Below are positions 1 through 12,827 of a stretch of DNA of 64,000 bases, piece after piece. Numbering within the stretch: position 1 is the first letter of the stretch; every line of letters starts with the position of its first letter. The stretch covers positions 1 to 64,000 of the forward strand of contig JASAMV010004535.1 in NCBI GenBank assembly GCA_030248065.1, written 5' to 3'. A program made the position numbers and the translations under genes. Source of the DNA: Rhynchonema sp. JSB1_4. Lineage: Eukaryota > Nematoda > Chromadorea > Monhysterida > Xyalidae. The notes beneath the pieces are model-generated. The model was not told the origin of the DNA. It ran no database searches and worked only from the letters and a program-made list of their open reading frames with translations.

Positions 1-258
1 TTTCTGCAATGGTTTCAGGTATGTGTTGGCTAGCCCGCCGCGCCGGGGCGCCCAGTACTTTGACAGCACTGCTGGACGTCCGTCCAGCCTTGTTTTGCCC
101 ATTTGTAGCATCAAAGAAAGAGGTAAATGCTTGTTTTCTCCCATTATAGCATCGAAACTTGAAGGCCATCTCAAAGTACGACACTGCCTTGGCACTTTGA
201 TCCTAGTTAACATACATATGTATATATTGGTCGAATCACAGGTATGTATCTGGTTTGA

Positions 259-2623
259 TCAGACCTGGCTGGTATCAGCATTCAGTTGCACATCGTTGCT
301 GTTGGCAGCAGCAGTTGGAGGCAGTAGTGCCTGACTGTGCTTGCCTTCTGAGGACTTGGAGCCCGATCGACAACCGTAACAATAGTGACCAATTCGATTG
401 CGTGCACTGGCACACATTTGCACGAACTCGGCACGAAATTGACTGGACATGCCGCAGTAGAGCACAAAGTTGATCGCACTGTACAGCACGGTGAGCATCT
501 CGAAGAAATCACCTGTGTGCGTGAATGGCATCAATCGATGACCAAGAACAGGTTGGATGACAGCAAACAACCTCGTGCCTATGGATAGTTTCATGGTGGG
601 ATTTTAAGCACCTTATGCGAAGCGTAGATTGTACCAATGCAACGCCTCTCAAGTGTCTAGATTTTAGTGCAAAAGAATATAACCGAGTGAGCCAACCAAC
701 CAAGAGGTATGTAGACTCGACCAGTGAAATTGAAATCGTTGAATATTACACCACCACGTTGAAGACCAACGAACACGTTGAGTATGCCTGCAAAGCTCAC
801 TACCGTAACTACAACACAACAACGTACATCAACTCTTGTTCAACGATGTGTGAGAAACGTACCCTGAGGCATTTCAACACTGACAAACAGACAAAGTATG
901 ACCAGCAGTAACTTGGTGGTTTGACTGTGTCCTGAACCACCGCCACTTTGGTTCGCAGTTGTTATTTTCGTTGTTGCAGAATCGTTAGTGGTTTTGCGTA
1001 CTCTGCAAACTGATCTTTCAGTTCGACTTACTGTAAGTTGAAAAAGGGATATAGCAACGGTTTGATTGTTGAGCGCACCCCAGTCTGGCCTGTCTGTCAC
1101 TGGCCAGTTTCAACTCTCTGATCAGCAGCGCACTGACAATGACCAGACAGGCACACGGCACCAGTTTGCAGATGACACCGAACGCCCAGAAATTGAAACT
1201 GGTCAACGCCGTGTTGGTGGTGTAGGCGAGTCGATAGGCCGTATGATTGCCGTCGGCCATCGCGCCACAACGAGCCATCTGAAACATTTGTGTTGCGATT
1301 TCGCCACCCTTAGTTGGTCAGTGTGAAACGCACCATGTCCTGATGATGCACACTGCTAATGGTTGAGTTCATGTAGAACGGCACACACAGCACGGGCACA
1401 CAAGCGAACGCTATGAATATGGCACGAGTAGCAACCTTGAATCGCAAAGGCATATTGTGTAGTCCCAAATGGCGTCACAAACATATTATTGAATACCTGT
1501 GTACTGATCAGCTGTCGTTGGTTGACAAAATGAATGATAATGTATCGGAACACACCCAGCATCACCTGCAACAGAACAAAACCTGGATCTGGTGACCGGC
1601 TTGAATAAAACTGTACATTCTGTATATAGTATCGTTGAAGGTTATGGCAACAAACGTCGCATCCTAATTCTGTGCTGCATCCAAACGGCTATCTTGTCTC
1701 ACACAATTTTATTCCATCAAACAATGTTGCTGTCAGCATCAACAACATCTATTGGTCGCACAATGACTTTATAAGAATTGGTCAATTTTTTTCCTGATTC
1801 GTAAAGAGGGAAAGTGACGGGGCAATGACGTTGCGTTGCGTGATCGCACTCAAAGCGTGTAGTAAAGAGAATGTTTCAGACCTGCGGCAACGTGGTTGAT
1901 CTGCGAGATTATTTTTAGCTGAAAATGCTTGGTGAGAATCACAAATAGCACAGTGGTTAAGAGTGACTGAACTTGAAAATCAGGATTGATTTGATGAATT
2001 CTTATATGGCCATTGTGCGACCAATACCACATCGAACTCACCGTCATCACCAACGCAGTTGTGTGCAGTATGAGATTGGCATTGACATTCATGAGTAGAG
2101 CCAACAACCAGCCGTAGGTCTTGGCCTTGTACGCACAGGGTGAGTCGTAGAAACTCGTGTAACACGTGTAGCACAGGAAATTGGCTAACAACAACAATTG
2201 CGCCACACTCAGGCCGCACAGAATGATGTTGGTCGGTTGCACTCTCATCACCTGAATTCACAAGGGAGAACGAGTTACGGGAAATTTCAATATTAGTGCC
2301 ATAGCAGCACGACAGCGTATGGCGCTCAGATCCAGAGCAAGCATGTTTCGGTGTTTTTTTAATCAGAAACCGCATGGGTCATTCAAACTTGCGACCATGC
2401 CTGCTCAGCCAAAATGTTGAGTTCAGGATTGAAGGTTATAGACTAATTCCACGAATCACCCAGTTTGATTCAACATTCAGCCAACCTTTCGAGTCAACAC
2501 AGCCACGTTTGAAACATTAGCCACACAGCCAAACACACATATTACCAGCACACACGGCGCGTGTATGTGACTGTAGATTGACGCAAAGCGTTCCACGGGA
2601 TTCAGGCTCGTTTCGTTTGACAT
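259..2623 (-). CDS. DMSR/myosuppressin-receptor-like neuropeptide GPCR, 8 exons
   Basis: Class A peptide receptor of the plasma membrane, expected to bind FMRFamide/myosuppressin-like peptides (family inference). Exons on the minus strand: 2623-2486, 2251-2042, 1565-1497, 1435-1334, 1278-1032, 931-863, 578-543, 512-259. All junctions keep phase and give 374 residues. TM1 follows an N-glycosylation site (MSNETS). TM3 ends in FRY (about residues 122-124) in place of DRY. TM5 contains NFWAFGVICKLVPC, typical of the nematode Srw/DMSR group. TM6 reads KLLLVILCLFVSVEMPQG, and TM7 has NFVLYC (305-310) in place of NPxxY. The loop between TM6 and TM7 lies on a 36-nt mini-exon (578-543). Intron 2 holds a MITE. 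Start: first ATG before TM1. The 1-258 stretch is 3' flank with nothing recognised. Family assignment is strong; the ligand is unknown. Confidence 0.85.
1750..2026. mobile_element. MITE family 1, copy 1 (in GPCR intron 2)
   Basis: A 277-bp element with terminal inverted repeats of about 30 bp, beginning TATTGGTCGCACAATG and ending with its complement. TA lies at both ends, suggesting a TA target as in Tc1/mariner-type MITEs (inference). A copy with the same ends and about 90% similar interior is at 20453-20731. It has no coding capacity. It begins a few bases beyond the GTGAGT donor of GPCR exon 2. Confidence 0.85.
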
Positions 2624-5600
2624 TTTATGATTTCTTTTTTGCTGAAGAAATGGTCGGTGCGTGACAATGCTCGTGACAAATGGTCGGTGCTGATCTGATC
2701 ACTAGACCAGCTTGGGACACGAGACCAATGCGGTTGCTGAAAAAGAAATGATCGTCCATGATTCAAGACTAACGGCTGCAAATGAGACTTGTGTTCAACA
2801 ATAGTGTGAGATAATCCACAGGGTATGTATGTTCTTATGTATACGTAAATATACTATACATGTAAAATGTGAGAACCTCCCTGTAGAGTAGGAAGGTCAT
2901 AAGTTAGTCAACCACCGCTCCAAAAAAACAGCTAAAACCGCACGAATAAAACGTGGTATCGCACAAGAAAGATGGTGGGAAAACATCAGGTGCCGTGCCA
3001 CCAGAGCCCCGCCCCGCCCCACTCGTGTGGTGGCTTGAAATTTACGCCAAAGTTTTGCTCGCGGGTGAAACGTTCGCGCAGTTTGAACACGCCAAAAAAT
3101 TTTGTGGGCTTTGGATCGAAAGACATTCATTCATTCTGATGAACTTATCGGTCTGTTGTGAGCTCTGAGGCCAGAAAGAAGCATAGGCGATGAAAAATGT
3201 TTGTTCGTTACTACTGTTGCTGTGCGTGTGCGGTATTTCATTTCCGCCACGGTACTTTTCGTGATGTTAGTGTCTCCCACTCCCACTACACACATGTGTC
3301 CTCAAATTGTGATGCACACACAAGACCAAAATACTGAATGCGCTGTGCCCATGCTATTTTAAAACCGCGCTAACTGCGATGATCAAAATGGCATAATTGA
3401 TGAGAAAAACGTACAACAAATTGATAGGTACTGTACCTATATGTACTGTACATTTATGCAAGTTGCGAAAAACAGATCCTCCAAAGCCGTGCTCTGGACG
3501 TCATGTCAAATATTAGATGGGCAATTAGGTACTGAAATTCGGATTGTTCGTAAAGCGTAAGGGAAAGCGCTACTTGAAACGCTTAACTCATTGCCAATAC
3601 TACAGAGCACGCCGTTGGATGGACAAAGCCAGAGACAAGCAGGAGCGTCATGACGACAAAACCTGTAGCCAGGTCATCGTCAGTGACATGCTTCCTTCAC
3701 CAGTTTCCGCTCGTTGTTGACCTCGCACTTTCTCATATAAAACGGGGGGCTCAAAAAATGGCAATCATTTTATGATCCAAGCAGATGACCATGAAACACT
3801 GAACTATATTTTAGTGCGTTCAATGGTCGTTCTTAAGGCTTGAACTGACTGTTCACGGAAGTTATGCCTGAAAATCGTGTAGGGGTAACCAAGCTATAAA
3901 TTGGGAAGCGCTGAAACACAAAACCATTACCACAATTACACCATTTCCATATTGCTGTCTACGAGCGGTAATGACCATAAGCACTGGCGGTCCGGGGCCT
4001 GAAGCTTGATGGTAATGCGCGTGCGCGTTATGCGAAACCCGCTAAGAAACTTGAGCGTTTGATCATTTTTTGAGTTGATGTGACTGATACTATGTTCGCA
4101 TCACAAGGACAAAGTCGCTCGCACGAGCGTGGTTTCTGTTCAAAGATTCTGTACCGTATGAAGTTTGAGTCCAGGACTGGCTTTACTTTGAAGGGCAACG
4201 GCTACGAATGTCATCAGCCGGACTTGGTTGAGGGGACCTGTACCACAATACCTACATTTGTATGTACACGGGCCCCGATTGGACGGGCATTAATGGCCTC
4301 AAACCTTACCTCTCTACATGCAAAATCAGCCGTTCATCATGCACTTACAGGCAACCACAATGGTAACGCGTTCGTCGAAGCCTAGTCATGGTCGTTGCCC
4401 TTGCGATTGGCTATCGAATACACATCATGTATGGCACGATGGTCGTTACTGAGGGCGGGCCACCCACATCCGCTCAACCCAGAGGGGTCAGTCTTATGCG
4501 GGTGGTTTTCCGTGCGTTATACGGATAAATATCAGTTTGTGCACTGCGTGCTTATTGCTCTCAGAAGAGCGTACTATGATTGCATACCAGGACCATAGCA
4601 AACAAAGCCGACTTGGCTCGGTCAAGCACAACGGATGTGAAATGAAATCTGGGACACTGCGAAGAGACGCGATGGAAATCTTATCCACTGGAGTTAACTT
4701 CGGTTTTAAATAGCACAAAAGTGAAATATTGAATTGCAAAGCCTCATAGTCAAGTAAAGAAAGGCCGAGAAGAATTCAGTGTTGCAAATAAAATGAAGGG
4801 ACAGTGTTGTTTGCGCCCACACAAATGCAATGACAGTTGTTGATATGATACATGGCACAGGCACCTGGAAGCTCAATCAAGACTTTTTGTACCAAAATGT
4901 CCGTCTCACAAAACGTATATGCAACGCATTTGAGCAGATGGGAAAACTGACGTTTGACCGTGGATAACATGACACCAACTGCAAACAGATAAGGCCTGCA
5001 CAAATATCATGTAGCAACAACTGTGATTACTATCACAATGTCAAGCCATGGAAAAAACCGTCAGCGATTGTTGGGTCACAGCGAGTGTTGTGTAGCGAGC
5101 GGCAGAGTCGGAACGTTGTGTACCCGACAACTTTTGAATTGAAAGCGCAGTTAATTGCGCCCAAGGAAACGCAGTGAAGCCAAAGAACCAGCCAATGGCG
5201 TCACATGCTTGCTTTAATTGCAAACAACTCTTTTCTCTGGTGGACCCAGCTGAAACCGTTCATTCACTTGGTCACAGGCAACATTAACGTATACATATGT
5301 ACATACCGTAGGTACATCTAAACTCCTCCAGTATACATGAGTGCTGAGAAAGTATGCACAATGGCGGCAGGCGCCTGACACGGAGGAAACACAAACACCA
5401 TCGAAGGGTCATGCCCTACTCCGAATCCCAAGCAGCCCCAGCATTGGAACATTCACGACATCTCAATCCGTAAGCCAATTGAGGAGAGGGTTCGATTCGA
5501 TTATCGGTCATCCGCAAACGCAAGCAACATAGGTCCCTCTTTGATCCACACTTGAATCCTATGGGGTCAATAAACAGGTCGCGGATCCTTTTGCACACAA

Positions 5601-8600
5601 TCCTTTTGTATAATTTAATCAGCACTGAAACTGAAATCTGAATGGGCATCATACGAGTTTTTAGTCTGATGAACCGCACGTGTCTGTTTTCCCGGGCGGA
5701 AGCATCGTGCCAGGAAATTAGATTTTAACAGCGGTTCGAAAGTCACGGATGCATATTTTAACAGTGAACAATTGAACACACATTATGGGTACATACTTTA
5801 TATAATACATCACAGGACCCATAAATGGTTCTGTGGGCCATGTCATGTGGGAACATTCAAGCGTCAAAGTCCAGTACGGTTCGATGTAGCGTGTTTCCAT
5901 AAAAAAAGCTTGATAAACGACACAGCAGGGTGTCAGTGTTGTGCTGAGACAATGATAGCAAACATGTCGAGTGTTTTTGTGCAAAGTTGGGTCAGCAAAG
6001 ATAGATCTCTATGGAAATCTGTCACTTCGTACTGTAAGCTCAGCCAGCAGCTCTCAAATGCTGTTTGAGAAACGTTTTCTTATCAATTTTCAAGGGTGCG
6101 CGCGTGTTTCGCGGCCGATTGCACATTTCAGCAGAACAGCTTTTTGAGTATTCAGGCAGTTGGCAAGCGAGAAAAAGCGAGTTTTAGCCAATTAGAGTCA
6201 GGTAGGAGGTCCGGGTAAATGCATACTGGGTGGTCCGTGCCGGGATGGACGGACGCGCATGTTTTTTGCATCGATGTTGACGAGGGCAGCATGAGAAAAT
6301 TGAAGTTTGACAGTTAACATGGCTTTCCGGGCGTTCGGTATAAGAAAATCTTGGGGATGCTGTGACGAGCAAGTAAAAGAATCCGTTTGTAAGTTCATAG
6401 GAACCTGACCTTGATAGTGTACCAGCCCCATGTATCCATACATACATCGATCAAAGTTCGAGACGGCCAAATGACGGAATTGGCCCCAATCATGCGGTGG
6501 CGCATCTTGTTCCGCATCAAACACAACCAAATGCGAGCTACTGCGCGATTGAAGCATCAGCGATCGTGTCTAGTATTCCGTGTATTACAGCATGTGTCTA
6601 ACTGCATCAGTGACTGACACACATGAATAATACAACAAACAGGATGGGATTCGGCCACACACGACCGCGTGTGAGATCGGGAAAAAAGTGCGCACTCGCT
6701 GCTGCAACACGAAAATGAGCGAAGGGTGGTCGCCGGAAGTTCTCTGGTGCCGCGATTACGAAAGTGCTCAAGATGAACCCGGTTCCCTAGAAAAAGGCAA
6801 ATTGGCTCTTAAATTGCAATCTCGAGGGTAAATGGGAATCCGCTAAAAGGCTTGATTCATCTTGCAACAGGCGAAAATCCGAACTCGGCTGACCGGATAT
6901 TATGCGAGCGCAGAGGTTTGAAAAAATAACTTTAGGTATCTAAAGCGAAAATTTGTATACATGAAAGATTACGGAGTCTTCTGCTAATTCTTTAGATTTT
7001 GTCGTCTCGTTTAGCGCTTGGAATTGGAGATGTTCTGGGAAAACAATATTCAATCAAAAAATGCACTCAAAGGTGGGCTGAGAAGTTACGCATCGTATGT
7101 CGTTATCGACGATGGTTTGTAATGATTGACCCAAAACTGTTGATTTGACGGCATCTTTCGGCGCAAAGGCGATCGTCCAAGTCATCACGCACGTAAAATA
7201 TTCTTTTAATGCGCGAAATGATATTCATTAAGAAAGAAATTAACTTCGAAGCCAATTCAGGACAAGTTTTGGCGAATTGGGGAGCGAATAAAGGTTTCGC
7301 AGGCCTGCGAAGTACGAATTATAGGAATCTAAATATATTTGTGTATTGCCAAGTCTACTAAAAGCATTATCGTTCAGCCTGGGACTGAAATGAAGCAGGT
7401 GACAATTATCCATTAGTTGGTGGAAGACACTGGGCCACACACCTGTAAAAATGATCGGTCGCAAATTCTTGGAGACACCGGTCAAAGCCGAGCATAAATC
7501 ATTCGGACCCACAGATAAATGGCCTGTGAAGATGAACAACTAGCAACTGATGTGCACAGGCATATACGGTCAGTTCTTGACATTTTTCAAAGTTTTTGAT
7601 AAATTGTCGGACGAGGTGCAGTGTGATTTGGATGATAACTGCAATCACATGCTGACGTTCAATAATGGCACATTTTTAGAAGATTCGCTGTTTTGGAGCT
7701 CGAAACAGACAGAGTGTCCAATTTTATTGTGGGAACGCAGCCATTTGGTTGGCAAATGCTCATATTCAAAACCGAATGCATTTTTATTTCTCATTCTGGT
7801 TGGTGACCAAGCCCTGAAAGTTCATGTGTCGTCAAATGCTCGTGCGCTCACAAGATACGAGTTCGAGAGAGACGATCCTGCCCTAGAATCTTGTAGCAGC
7901 AAGCGCACAATCTTCACCCAACAACGTAACCTGAGGTTTCCTATTTAGCCTCCCGCAGGCACATGCAGAGTTTGTCCACAAAAATTCGTTGCATTCACTG
8001 ACGAATGCCAGCCAGATGATGACGATAAAACAGTAGCTTTTTTGAAAATGAAAGGACTCCCCGGTTCTCATACGTGGCCCAATCTTGTGGGCGGGGTACC
8101 TAACCGTAATTCTCCGGCATCGGCGGCACGATCAGACGACGTGATGAGCTGGTGTCTAAAAGAACGATGAGTTTATATTGCCGGACCACACACGACGGCG
8201 GTCGGTCCCGATGGGTGAAAACCGAGGACCACTTTAGGTACACACATGGGTGCCAGCGACAAAATTTAGCCGCTCTTGCAGGCCAAGCAAACTAAATTCG
8301 GCGCATCATTTAGACGCGCAGTAACATTCTGTTTTTATTACATTTGCAATATTTACGCAGAGCTACACCAGTGGCAGTGTTCCAGTTGTCAGCTACATAC
8401 AGAAGATGCCACATTGCTGAAACAAAAGCAGGCTGGAAATCGAACGCTCGTCGCCAGATATAAACAGTTTGCCAGTTGGATGGAGAGGCGAGCATTACGC
8501 GAGAAAGACACCGTGATTATGCTGCACTGAGTGAAATACGCGTCGTGTATTCCAAAATTTGGCGTATACATATAACCTAGCCATATCAAAGTTGGCGATC

Positions 8601-8962
8601 CGATCGGACCAGTCCTACCTTGGTCATGTGTATTTTTTGAATTAAGTATTGGAGTCACAAATTTCCCCCAGCTTAAAAGTTACTCCTCTCCTCCTTAAAA
8701 GTTACTCCTTTTAAGCTGGTTGAAATTAGTGGCTCAAATAAATCTCTTGGTATTCCTGATGCGAAAATGACTGATATAAATACTATCCGATCCAATCTGA
8801 TCACCAGAAGTTTGATATCGCTCCAAGTTTGATATCACTCTTCTATCCTCGAAAACAGCTGTGTGTAGTGAAGAAATAACAGGTTATTGGTGGCCAATTT
8901 CGGGACTCCAAGCTCGGCAGATCGTCTCTGGCATGCGAAACCGAAATACCCATAATTTATGA
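2624..8962. other. Intergenic, no supported gene
   Basis: No exon chain, domain or RNA gene was recognised here. A single 132-codon open frame at 7550-7948 (plus) has several Cys and Trp residues but matches no family I know and has no partner exons. Short direct duplications occur near 8670-8715 and 8800-8835. Confidence 0.5.
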
Positions 8963-9205
8963 TATAGTAAATTTCTAAATTCGCTGCCGCACACTAAAAT
9001 ACGCCCCATAGTTAATGTCCACGTATAAACCCGAAAGCTAACCACGCGCAGTTCCGAAACATTGCGCACAGCTGCACGACTGGCTGGCAAGCTGCACGTG
9101 TGTCTGCTGCCGGAATGTTTCAACAGTTGATTTTCGGGTTTATATCTGGACATTAACTATGGTGCGTATTTTAGTGTGCGGCAGCGAATTTGGAAATTTA
9201 CTATA
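8963..9205. mobile_element. MITE family 2, copy 1
   Basis: A 243-bp palindromic element. The terminal inverted repeats are about 55 bp, starting TATAGTAAATTTCTAAATTC and containing GCTGCCGCACACTAAAATAC and CCCATAGTTAATG. Copy 2 is at 31556-31793 with the same ends. No coding capacity. The TATA ends suggest a TA target (inference). Confidence 0.85.
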
Positions 9206-10468
9206 CCTAATGCAAAGCCAACGGTGCCGACTTTAGAAACGAGTTTCTAGCGGCTGCATGGTTTGGTCGGATTGTTTGAGTGGTCCACTTTTGCGGAAAA
9301 TTCTCAGCGGTGGATTACACGACAGTCCTGCGACTATTGCGCTCTGTCTGAAAAATTCGCAGTGTCATTATGACCACTCAGTGTGTTTGTATTCCTACTG
9401 TATGGTACGTGTACATACTGCATATGTCAGCCTGCAACGAGTGCGTTATGGATCTGTCACTCATACATAAGTCATAACAATCTGAAACCAAAACTAAAAC
9501 CGCCAACTGTTTGACGTGGCAAACCACTTTTGAGAAAAAACAAACAACCGCAAAAGCCAACGTGACTGACACATAATGTCACATAATATTCATCGTCTTG
9601 CCATCAAGACCAAGACTAGCACAATTAACGTGCATGACAAAAAATAGTTCTCATGTTTTGCGAGCTTCATCTAAACTCACTTACAAGTAGTGGTCATCGC
9701 CACTGATCAATAGGAAAACCGTGAAACCAAATTCATTCCTCCTCAGGATGCGCAGGTTTGTAAAACTTGTTTTTGAATTGTGTTGTAAACTTCAAGAAAA
9801 GAAAATGAAGAGAAGTTTAGTTTCGTTCGACCCGGCCCCCCGCCCCCGAGCCCCCGAAATCTCCGGCCCGGCCCGAATTTTTGGCTCTGATTTTAACCCA
9901 ACTTTTGTCATAATTTTTGCGATTTTTTAAACCTATTTTTTTGGTTGAAAATTCAAATTGAAAATTTCCATGAAAAAGTCGTCAGATGGACAATACTGAT
10001 CACCAGTGTGGCGGCAGGCCCATGTGTGGGGGTGGGGGGTAAGCAGTGTAGTGGCTGGGGGGATTCCCCCTAAGGAGTGGTACCTTGCAACCATCCCTTG
10101 GGGGGATGGGGGCAGTGTAGTGGCAGGCCCATGTGTGGGAGGTAAGTATGATGCGGGGTTGGGGGTTGGGACCGGAAGCGTGAGAGGTATGATTTTGGTC
10201 ACCCAAAAACGCGAAAAAACACCGTTTTTGTGATACAATTTTGGCCAAAAAATGAGGTAAAAATAGTACTTTTTCCAAATTTTCGCCGAAAATCGCCTAA
10301 AAATAGGTATTATGGGTGGGTTTGCGCGCGGAGCGCGCGATTTTTGGGAAAATAAGGTCGAAAAACACCGATTTTTGCCTTAAAAAGGTATAAAATTGCT
10401 TGTGAGAGGTATGATTTGGAGTTGTGTGAGAGGTAAGTACTCAACCCCCCCTCGGGTTTTGTGGTAGG

Positions 10469-10895
10469 CAGTGGTGTCGTTGGGGGGGGAAGGGGGGGGT
10501 TACCCCCCTAGTATCCGGTATCCGGTATCTTGATTTTTTCACCGAGGGGTATCCGGTATCCTGACTTTTTGTCCAGGGGTATCCTACCCTAAAATTTTTC
10601 CGAAAACCGTAAAAATCGCCCATTTTTACCTCTAAAATGCGCAAAATCGCTTGCTGGCGCAAGCATAACCCCAAAAATGACCATTTTTTGCGCTTCCAAC
10701 ACCAATTTCGCTCAATTTTCCTCTAAAAAATTGACCTTTTTTTGAACAACCCCCCCTGGGTATCCGAGATTTTTTATTTTGGGGAGCAACCCCCCCTGGT
10801 ATCCGAGATTTTTCATTTTGGGTATCCGGTATCCGAAAATTTTGGATTTTGGGTATCCGGTATCCTGACTTTTTGATTTCCCAACGACACCACTG
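10469..10895. mobile_element. Family E hAT-like MITE copy 1
   Basis: 427 bp. Terminal inverted repeats CAGTGGTGTCGTTGGG and its complement; exact 8-bp target duplication GTGGTAGG (10461-10468 and 10896-10903). The interior is built of GGTATCCGGTATCC-type words near both ends plus G and C runs. Two further copies (19577, 42028) share the ends but use the word TTTCCCATACCC instead. Confidence 0.9.
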
Positions 10896-10923
10896 GTGGT
10901 AGGTAAGTACTGAGAGGGGGGTA

Positions 10924-11353
10924 CCGTATTGTCGGAAATAGAACCCCCCATTAATTGACCCCCCCCCATTAATTGAACCCCCCCCTAAATGGCTCGAAAT
11001 CAAAAATAGAACCCCCCCATTAATTGACCCCCCATTAATAGAACCCCACCCCAACCTTCCCGTACCACAGATTAGTGGTATGGTAGGGCTGTGTTGTTGT
11101 GTCAAACGTTGTTTAAGCTTGCGTACACAACAGAATACAGCTTTTTAAGCATAATTGCTGCTGTTGAAGTTAGAAAATACCGAAAACAAGCCATGTTTAT
11201 GGGCATTATTAACAATGATTCTTTTCGTCGGGGGGCCAAATGAAAAATATAACCCCCCCAATAATTGACCCCCCCAGCCCCCATAAATTGAACCCCCCCA
11301 AAATGACCCCAGTGAAAAAATAGACCCCCCGGGTTCTATTTCCTACAATACGC
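10924..11353. mobile_element. Family A MITE copy 1 (TA target)
   Basis: 430 bp. Ends CCGTATTGTCGGAAATAGAA and the complement of a slightly diverged version, flanked by TA on both sides. The interior carries arrays of CCCCCCATTAATTGA words and an AT-rich core. Inserted in family D copy 1 at GGGTA/ACCC; the uninterrupted target is visible in the inverted D copy near 42660. Confidence 0.85.
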
Positions 11354-11409
11354 TAACCCCCCCACCCCCCCCCCCAGCCCCTACTATGGATGGGGGAAGG
11401 GTAGGTACC

Positions 11410-11891
11410 CAGGGTAGTACGTGGGGGGGGGGTGGGGGGGGGGTTCCCCCCAAATTCACCTATCTATCGTCAACACTTTTTGATTTCATCTATCTATCGT
11501 CAACACTTATGGGCTAATCTATCTATCGTCAACAAATTTTGGGAACAATCTATCTATCGTCAACACATTTCGAACCCAAAATTGACATTTTTGACTCAAA
11601 ATGGCTCAAAATCAGTATTTTTCACCCCAAATAGGCAAAAAATCGCGCGCTACGCGCGGATTCAGTACATCTAAGTACATTTTCATTAATATTTACACAC
11701 TATTACCTACTTAGTACACTATACTATGCCTTGATTTTTGGCGACCCCCCCCCCCCCCACCATCTATCTATCGTCAACAAGTTTGGGTCGACCCCCCCCC
11801 CCCGATTTCGGACTTGGGTCATCTATCTATCGTCAACACATTTCGGGTCCCAATCTATCTATCGTCAACACCCTGACCAAGTACTACACTG
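11410..11891. mobile_element. Family F hAT-like MITE copy 1
   Basis: 482 bp. Starts CAGGGTAGTACGTGG, ends CCAAGTACTACACTG; perfect duplication TAGGTACC (11402-11409 and 11892-11899). Keyword CTATCTATCGTCAACA occurs four times on the left and three times on the right, all in direct orientation, around a core with AATCGCGCGCTACGCGCGG. A second copy is at 43489-43805. Confidence 0.9.
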
Positions 11892-12145
11892 TAGGTACCT
11901 TGCAACCACCCCGGAGGGTACCTTGCTGCAACCATCAATTTATGGTTTTTATAGGCAAAATGGGTGTTTTTCGACCTCAAAAATCGCGCGCTCGGCGCGC
12001 AAACCTCCATATAATAGGTATTTTAGGGAAATTTTCGGCCAAAATGCAAAAAAGTACCAATTTTTCGGCCAAATTTGCAGTATAATGCATGCAAAAAACA
12101 CCCTTTTTTCGGACCTCAGGCTCAGAGGGGTACTACCTTGCAACC

Positions 12146-12543
12146 CAGTGATGTAGTTGGTCCGAGCAAGAAAGCTAGCTAGCTGGAGGGGTCCGGCACA
12201 AGAAAGCTAGCTAGCTAGCCGGGTACCCCGATTTGGGGGGGGGTATTGGTCCAGAAGTCAAAAACAGGTGTATAAAATTTGGTCGAAATTATGCTAAAAT
12301 AAGCCTTAAAATGCGTATTTTTGTGCACGTGTGAGAAAATTTGAACGAATTTGACCATTTTGGCCCATAAAATGGTCATTTTGGCACTAAAATCAACACT
12401 TTTCTTACTTGATGACCGGAGCAAGAAAGCTAGCTAGCCAGTTTGGGGGGGGGGTATGGGTTTCGGAGCAAGAAAGCTACCTAGCAGTTGGGGGGGGGGG
12501 GGGTAATACCCCCCCCCCCCATACCCCCCCAACCACATCACTG
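12146..12543. mobile_element. Family H hAT-like MITE
   Basis: 398 bp. Starts CAGTGATGTAGTTGG, ends CCAACCACATCACTG; exact duplication TTGCAACC (12138-12145 and 12544-12551), which is part of the keyword of its host, family G. Own keyword GCAAGAAAGCTAGCTAGC near both ends, next to long G and C runs. Confidence 0.9.
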
Positions 12544-12827
12544 TTGCAACCTCCCGGAGGCTGGGTAGGGGGTACCTTGCAACCATCTGGATCCATCCCC
12601 CACAAGGGTACCTTGCAGTTGCAACCATTTGCCTGCCACTACCGTATTGTCGGAAATAGAACCCCCCATTAATTGACCCCCCATTAATTGAACCCCCCCT
12701 AAATGGCTCGAAATCAAAAATAGAACCCCCCCATTAATAGAACCCCACCCCCAACCTTCACCGTACCACAAATTAGTGGTATGGTAGGGCTGTGTTGTTG
12801 TGTCAAACGTTGTTTAAGCTTGCGTAC

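Larger units (their letters stand above)
10113..11388. mobile_element. Family D hAT-like element copy 1
   Basis: Starts CAGTGTAGTGGCAGGCCC, ends CCCCTACTATG, with the perfect 8-bp duplication GATGGGGG (10105-10112 and 11389-11396). Keywords GGTAAGTATGATG (left) and GGTAAGTACTCAAC (right). The core near 10321-10347 has GCGCGCGGAGCGCGCG. It is itself interrupted by elements E1 and A1. An inverted copy is at 42629-43029. Confidence 0.85.

Noticed and set aside
5480..5500. GGTTCGATTC resembling a tRNA B box
   Set aside because: No matching A box, acceptor stem or anticodon arm could be folded around it.
7550..7948. 132-codon open frame with signal-like start
   Set aside because: Protein-like composition but no family resemblance and no neighbouring exons; could be a decayed or orphan gene, not enough to call.
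10632..11105. 157-codon open frame (minus) and similar frames across 9.8-15.8 kb
   Set aside because: They run through MITE keywords and G/C runs and cross element boundaries; no domain or splice support.
11455..11875. Regularly spaced direct repeats resembling a CRISPR array
   Set aside because: The repeats are family F subterminal keywords inside a MITE with 8-bp target duplication in a eukaryotic genome.
12229..12535. CTAGCTAGC repeats as a possible regulatory array
   Set aside because: Explained as the keyword of MITE family H, which has perfect ends and target duplication.
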